DNA from: Bacteroidales bacterium
GTDB lineage: Bacteria > Bacteroidota > Bacteroidia > Bacteroidales > UBA932
DNA: 15,595 nt
NCBI GenBank assembly: GCA_017548805.1
Contig: JAFYZE010000052.1
Location: forward strand, 1 to 15,595
Direction of reading: 5' to 3'
Position numbers and translations under genes: made by a program. Below, piece by piece: positions 13,570-15,595 of this stretch. How positions within the stretch are numbered: position 1 is the first letter of the stretch; the number at the start of each line of letters is the position of its first letter. Under the pieces are notes generated by a model, which was given only the letters and a program-made list of their open reading frames with translations, was not told the origin of the DNA and did no database searches.

Positions 13570-14671
13570 TCACGCGCTCGATGCGGCGCGGGACCGAAGT
13601 CATGATCTCATAAGGGATGGTGCCGAGGATATCCGCAAGCTCGGATACGGTAGGATCATCCCCGAAAATCGTTACAGTATCTCCCGCCTTGGCGGGCACT
13701 CCGGTCACGTCCAGCATACACATGTCCATGCAGATGTTGCCGATAGTAGGCACGCGGTGCCCGTTCAGGGAGAACGAGGCACGGCCGCGGCCGAGATGGC
13801 GGTCGATGCCGTCTGCATAGCCGACTGGGATAGTCGCAATGACCGTCCCGTCCTGGTCGATCTGACCGTACCTGCCATATCCGATAGTCCCATCCTGGGG
13901 CTCCAAAGTCTTGATCTGCAATACCTTTACCTTCAACGACGCTACCGGGGAGAGATGCACCCCCGGCAGGGCGCTGATGCCGTAGATGCCGATGCCGAGA
14001 CGGACCATGTCGAACTGGTACTGGGGGAAACGCTCTATGCCGGCGGAATTGAGGATATGGTACATCGGCTTGTATCCGAGGGCTTCCGAAAGAGCATCTG
14101 CGCCTGTCTTGAACATGCCTATCTGGCCAAGGGTGAAATCGTCCGACTCAAGATCCTCCGAAGCCGCCAGATGCGAGTACACCGACTTGACCTTGACCCA
14201 TGGACAGTCTTTCAGGAAAGCGAACAGCTCCTGAAGTTCGCACGGCATGAATCCGAGGCGGTGCATGCCGGTGTCAAGCTTGATATGGATGGGAAAATCG
14301 CGGAGTCCGCGCGCTTCCAGCACCTCGCAAAGGGCCTTCAAGGCATAAAGGTTGGGAATGCCGGGCTCCAGGCGGTTGTCGATGATCTCATCGAAAAAGT
14401 CAGTTCCGGCGGTAAGCACGAGGATGGGAAGGCTGATACCGGCCTGGCGGAGCTCGACGCCTTCGAGCGGCAGTGCAACCGCAAGGTAATCAGCGCCGCA
14501 GCCCTGCATCATTGCAGCGAACTCCACCGCTCCGTGTCCGTACGCGTTGGCCTTCACCAGGACAAGAAGCTTGGTGGAAGGCTCCAGGCGGGAACGGAAG
14601 TATCGGTAGTTCTCCTGGCAGGCCGGAAGGTTGAGCTCCAGCCTCGAAAAATCATTTTCCGGATGCGGCAT
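13550..14671 (-). CDS. alr: Alanine racemase
   Basis: PLP-dependent conversion of L-alanine to D-alanine, the D-Ala supply for peptidoglycan; cytoplasmic. The 373-residue length is typical. The PLP lysine is Lys40 in VKANAYGHG (with Tyr44). Lys131 and Arg138 lie in IKLDTGMHRLG. The opposing catalytic tyrosine is Tyr265 in IGYGRYG, and VGYADGIDR (Tyr285) and GNICMDMCMLDVT are the remaining signatures. Domain order is N-terminal PLP barrel (about 8-240), then C-terminal beta domain (about 245-373). It stands alone, not fused to MurF as some Bacteroidota alanine racemases are. The ATG at 14671 lies about 20 bases from a predicted start site. The last 20 bases overlap the 3' end of the DJ-1 gene on the other strand. 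All key residues are intact. Confidence 0.97.
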   Translation of the reverse strand: MPHPENDFSRLELNLPACQENYRYFRSRLEPSTKLLVLVKANAYGHGAVEFAAMMQGCGADYLAVALPLEGVELRQAGISLPILVLTAGTDFFDEIIDNRLEPGIPNLYALKALCEVLEARGLRDFPIHIKLDTGMHRLGFMPCELQELFAFLKDCPWVKVKSVYSHLAASEDLESDDFTLGQIGMFKTGADALSEALGYKPMYHILNSAGIERFPQYQFDMVRLGIGIYGISALPGVHLSPVASLKVKVLQIKTLEPQDGTIGYGRYGQIDQDGTVIATIPVGYADGIDRHLGRGRASFSLNGHRVPTIGNICMDMCMLDVTGVPAKAGDTVTIFGDDPTVSELADILGTIPYEIMTSVPRRIERVIIRKKQ

Positions 14672-14694
14672 TCCAGTATCGGTTACACAATTTG

Positions 14695-14725
14695 CAAAAT
14701 TACAAAAATCGTTGGCAATGACAAA
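14695..14725 (-). promoter_or_regulatory. Promoter of alr
   Basis: On the minus strand, TTTG (plus-strand 14722-14725), 19 bases, then TAATTTTG (14695-14702): both elements match the Bacteroidota consensus fully. The predicted start near 14690 gives a leader of about 20 bases. Confidence 0.75.
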
Positions 14726-14733
14726 AGGTCAGG

Positions 14734-14765
14734 TTTGAATAATAGGTGTGGATTTTGTATATTTG
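14734..14765 (+). promoter_or_regulatory. Promoter of the zinc metallopeptidase gene
   Basis: TTTG at 14734-14737, 20 bases, then TATATTTG at 14758-14765: a full consensus match. The predicted start near 14770 gives a leader of about 19 bases. A weaker -7-like AAACTTTG at 14776-14783 (TTTG at 14754-14757, 18 bases before) could give an almost leaderless message. This promoter and that of alr, back to back but not overlapping, fill the 117-base gap. Confidence 0.75.
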
Positions 14766-14788
14766 GACTCGGATTAAACTTTGAAGAA

Positions 14789-15460
14789 ATGAATATCTGG
14801 TTCATAGTCATTGCCGTGATGGTGCTGAGTTTCATCATCCAGCAGACCTTGCAGAGCAAGTTCAGGAAATATTCGCAGATACCCACTCCGGGCGGACTGA
14901 CAGGCGCTGAAGTCGCCCGCAGGATGCTCGAGGAGAACGGTATCACCAATGTCCGTATCACCTGCGTCCAGGGAGAGCTGACGGACCACTTCAACCCCGA
15001 GACGATGACCGTCAACCTCAGTGAGTCGGTCTACGGGCAGCGCAGCATCGCTGCGGCGGCGGTCGCCGCACACGAGTGCGGCCACGTGCTGCAGCATGCA
15101 CAGGGCTATGCCCCGCTCAAGATGCGTACAGCCCTAGTGCCGGTGGTGTCATTCGCCAACAAGACCGTCCAGTGGATCATCCTCCTGGGCGTGCTTCTCA
15201 TCAACATCACGCCTTCACTGCTGTGGCTCGGCATCATACTGTTCGGCGCTACGACGCTGTTCAGCATAGTCACCCTCCCCGTCGAGGTCAATGCCAGCCA
15301 GCGCGCCGTGGCATGGCTCAAAGACTCGCGTATCGCCGACAGCGAAACCGCCCCCATGGCGGCAGACGCGCTCAAGTGGGCGGCATACACCTATTTCATA
15401 GCGGCCATCGGATCGCTGGCCACTCTGCTCTATTACATCGGGATGGCCCGGAGAAACTAG
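14789..15460 (+). CDS. YugP-type membrane zinc metallopeptidase
   Basis: Membrane-embedded putative zinc-dependent peptidase of 223 residues (Zn_peptidase_2, YugP family); physiological substrate unknown. The first transmembrane segment is about residues 3-17 (WFIVIAVMVLSFII). A soluble region with TPGGLTGAEVARRML (33-47) and LTDHFNPETMTVNLSESVY follows, then the zinc motif His95-Glu96-Cys97-Gly98-His99 (HECGH). Two more hydrophobic segments cover about 128-163, then LPVEVNASQRA, where Glu166 is the probable third zinc ligand, and a last segment at about 196-218. The ATG at 14789 is chosen because it starts the first membrane segment and lies just after a consensus promoter. The same frame stays open back to 13757, but that part is antisense to alr and is not protein-like. 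The stop TAG overlaps the stop of the small minus-strand gene that follows. Confidence 0.93.
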   Translation: MNIWFIVIAVMVLSFIIQQTLQSKFRKYSQIPTPGGLTGAEVARRMLEENGITNVRITCVQGELTDHFNPETMTVNLSESVYGQRSIAAAAVAAHECGHVLQHAQGYAPLKMRTALVPVVSFANKTVQWIILLGVLLINITPSLLWLGIILFGATTLFSIVTLPVEVNASQRAVAWLKDSRIADSETAPMAADALKWAAYTYFIAAIGSLATLLYYIGMARRN

Positions 15461-15595
15461 AAAAGCGTAGGATGGTTCTCGTCCAGACCGGCGAGGATCC
15501 TCTCCATGATGGCCTGGCGGTAGAGCGCGGACTTTGCGGAGATCTTGAACTGGCGGCAATACTCGTCTATGGCTGCCAGTTCTTTTTCGTTCAGA
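15457..15595 (-). CDS. Small ribbon-helix-helix-like hypothetical protein (5' partial)
   Basis: The last 45 codons of a minus-strand gene whose start lies beyond the window. The readable protein opens with LNEKELAAIDEYCRQFKIS, continues with a helix containing SALYRQAIMERIL, and ends DENHPTLF. The pattern of helix, turn with small and polar residues, then helix (AxxDEYC ... SAxxRxAI) resembles the second half of ribbon-helix-helix (CopG/MetJ-like) proteins. I recall similar short conserved proteins in Bacteroidales ending in this way, but their function is unknown to me. A DNA-binding role is only a possibility. The stop codon (TAG, plus-strand 15457-15459) overlaps the metallopeptidase stop in the shared bases CTAG. 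No promoter is visible because the upstream side is cut. Confidence 0.75.
   Translation of the reverse strand, partial: LNEKELAAIDEYCRQFKISAKSALYRQAIMERILAGLDENHPTLF

Noticed and set aside
13757..15460. A 567-codon open frame that would fuse a long N-terminal part to the metallopeptidase
   Set aside because: Codons before 14789 run antisense to the intact alr gene and then across two consensus promoters. The residues are not protein-like, and the membrane segment and promoter both support a start at 14789.

Overview
The window looks like a chromosome segment from a fairly GC-rich member of the Bacteroidales, possibly an uncultured gut or rumen lineage. The grounds are a SusC/SusD outer-membrane pair, a DUF3823-type lipoprotein, a TonB-dependent receptor paired with a DUF4249-type lipoprotein, Bacteroidota promoters (TTTG, about 20 bases, TAnnTTTG), weak or absent Shine-Dalgarno sequences, and short leaders. 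The genus cannot be fixed from the sequence alone. I saw no rRNA, tRNA, CRISPR array, insertion sequence or prophage gene. Coding density is very high: the longest gene-free stretch is 117 bases (14672-14788) and is filled by two divergent promoters.

Region 1 (1-5863, + strand): a SusC-like receptor (5' end outside the window), a SusD-like lipoprotein and a DUF3823-like lipoprotein form one tight operon (gaps of 12 and 10 bases). It is an outer-membrane glycan capture and import module. No glycosidase lies next to it inside the window, so its glycan cannot be named.

Region 2 (5864-6558, + strand): a free-standing reverse rubrerythrin (rubredoxin domain first) for peroxide defence. It has its own promoter and a strong hairpin terminator. 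The T-run of that terminator doubles as the start of the next promoter.

Region 3 (6553-11354, + strand): a second outer-membrane operon comprising a TonB-dependent receptor, a DUF4249-like lipoprotein (ATGA overlap) and a GH29 alpha-L-fucosidase lipoprotein with a discoidin-like C-terminal domain. The order suggests uptake linked to fucosylated glycans.

Region 4 (11356-15595): housekeeping-type genes on alternating strands. On the minus strand, a divergent phosphomannose-isomerase-like protein is followed by an Hsp15-like S4 RNA-binding protein (23-base overlap). A DJ-1/PfpI protein lies on the plus strand, alanine racemase (alr) on the minus strand, and a YugP-type membrane zinc metallopeptidase on the plus strand. 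The edge cuts a small ribbon-helix-helix-like protein on the minus strand. All three convergent gene pairs meet with a gap of one base or with overlapping stops.

Most of the window is ordinary Bacteroidales biology, and I did not find a clear new multi-gene system. The most unusual item is the isomerase-like protein at 11768-12895, in which three of the four classical zinc-ligand positions appear replaced. Next come the fucosidase-containing receptor operon and the fused terminator/promoter at 6517-6587.
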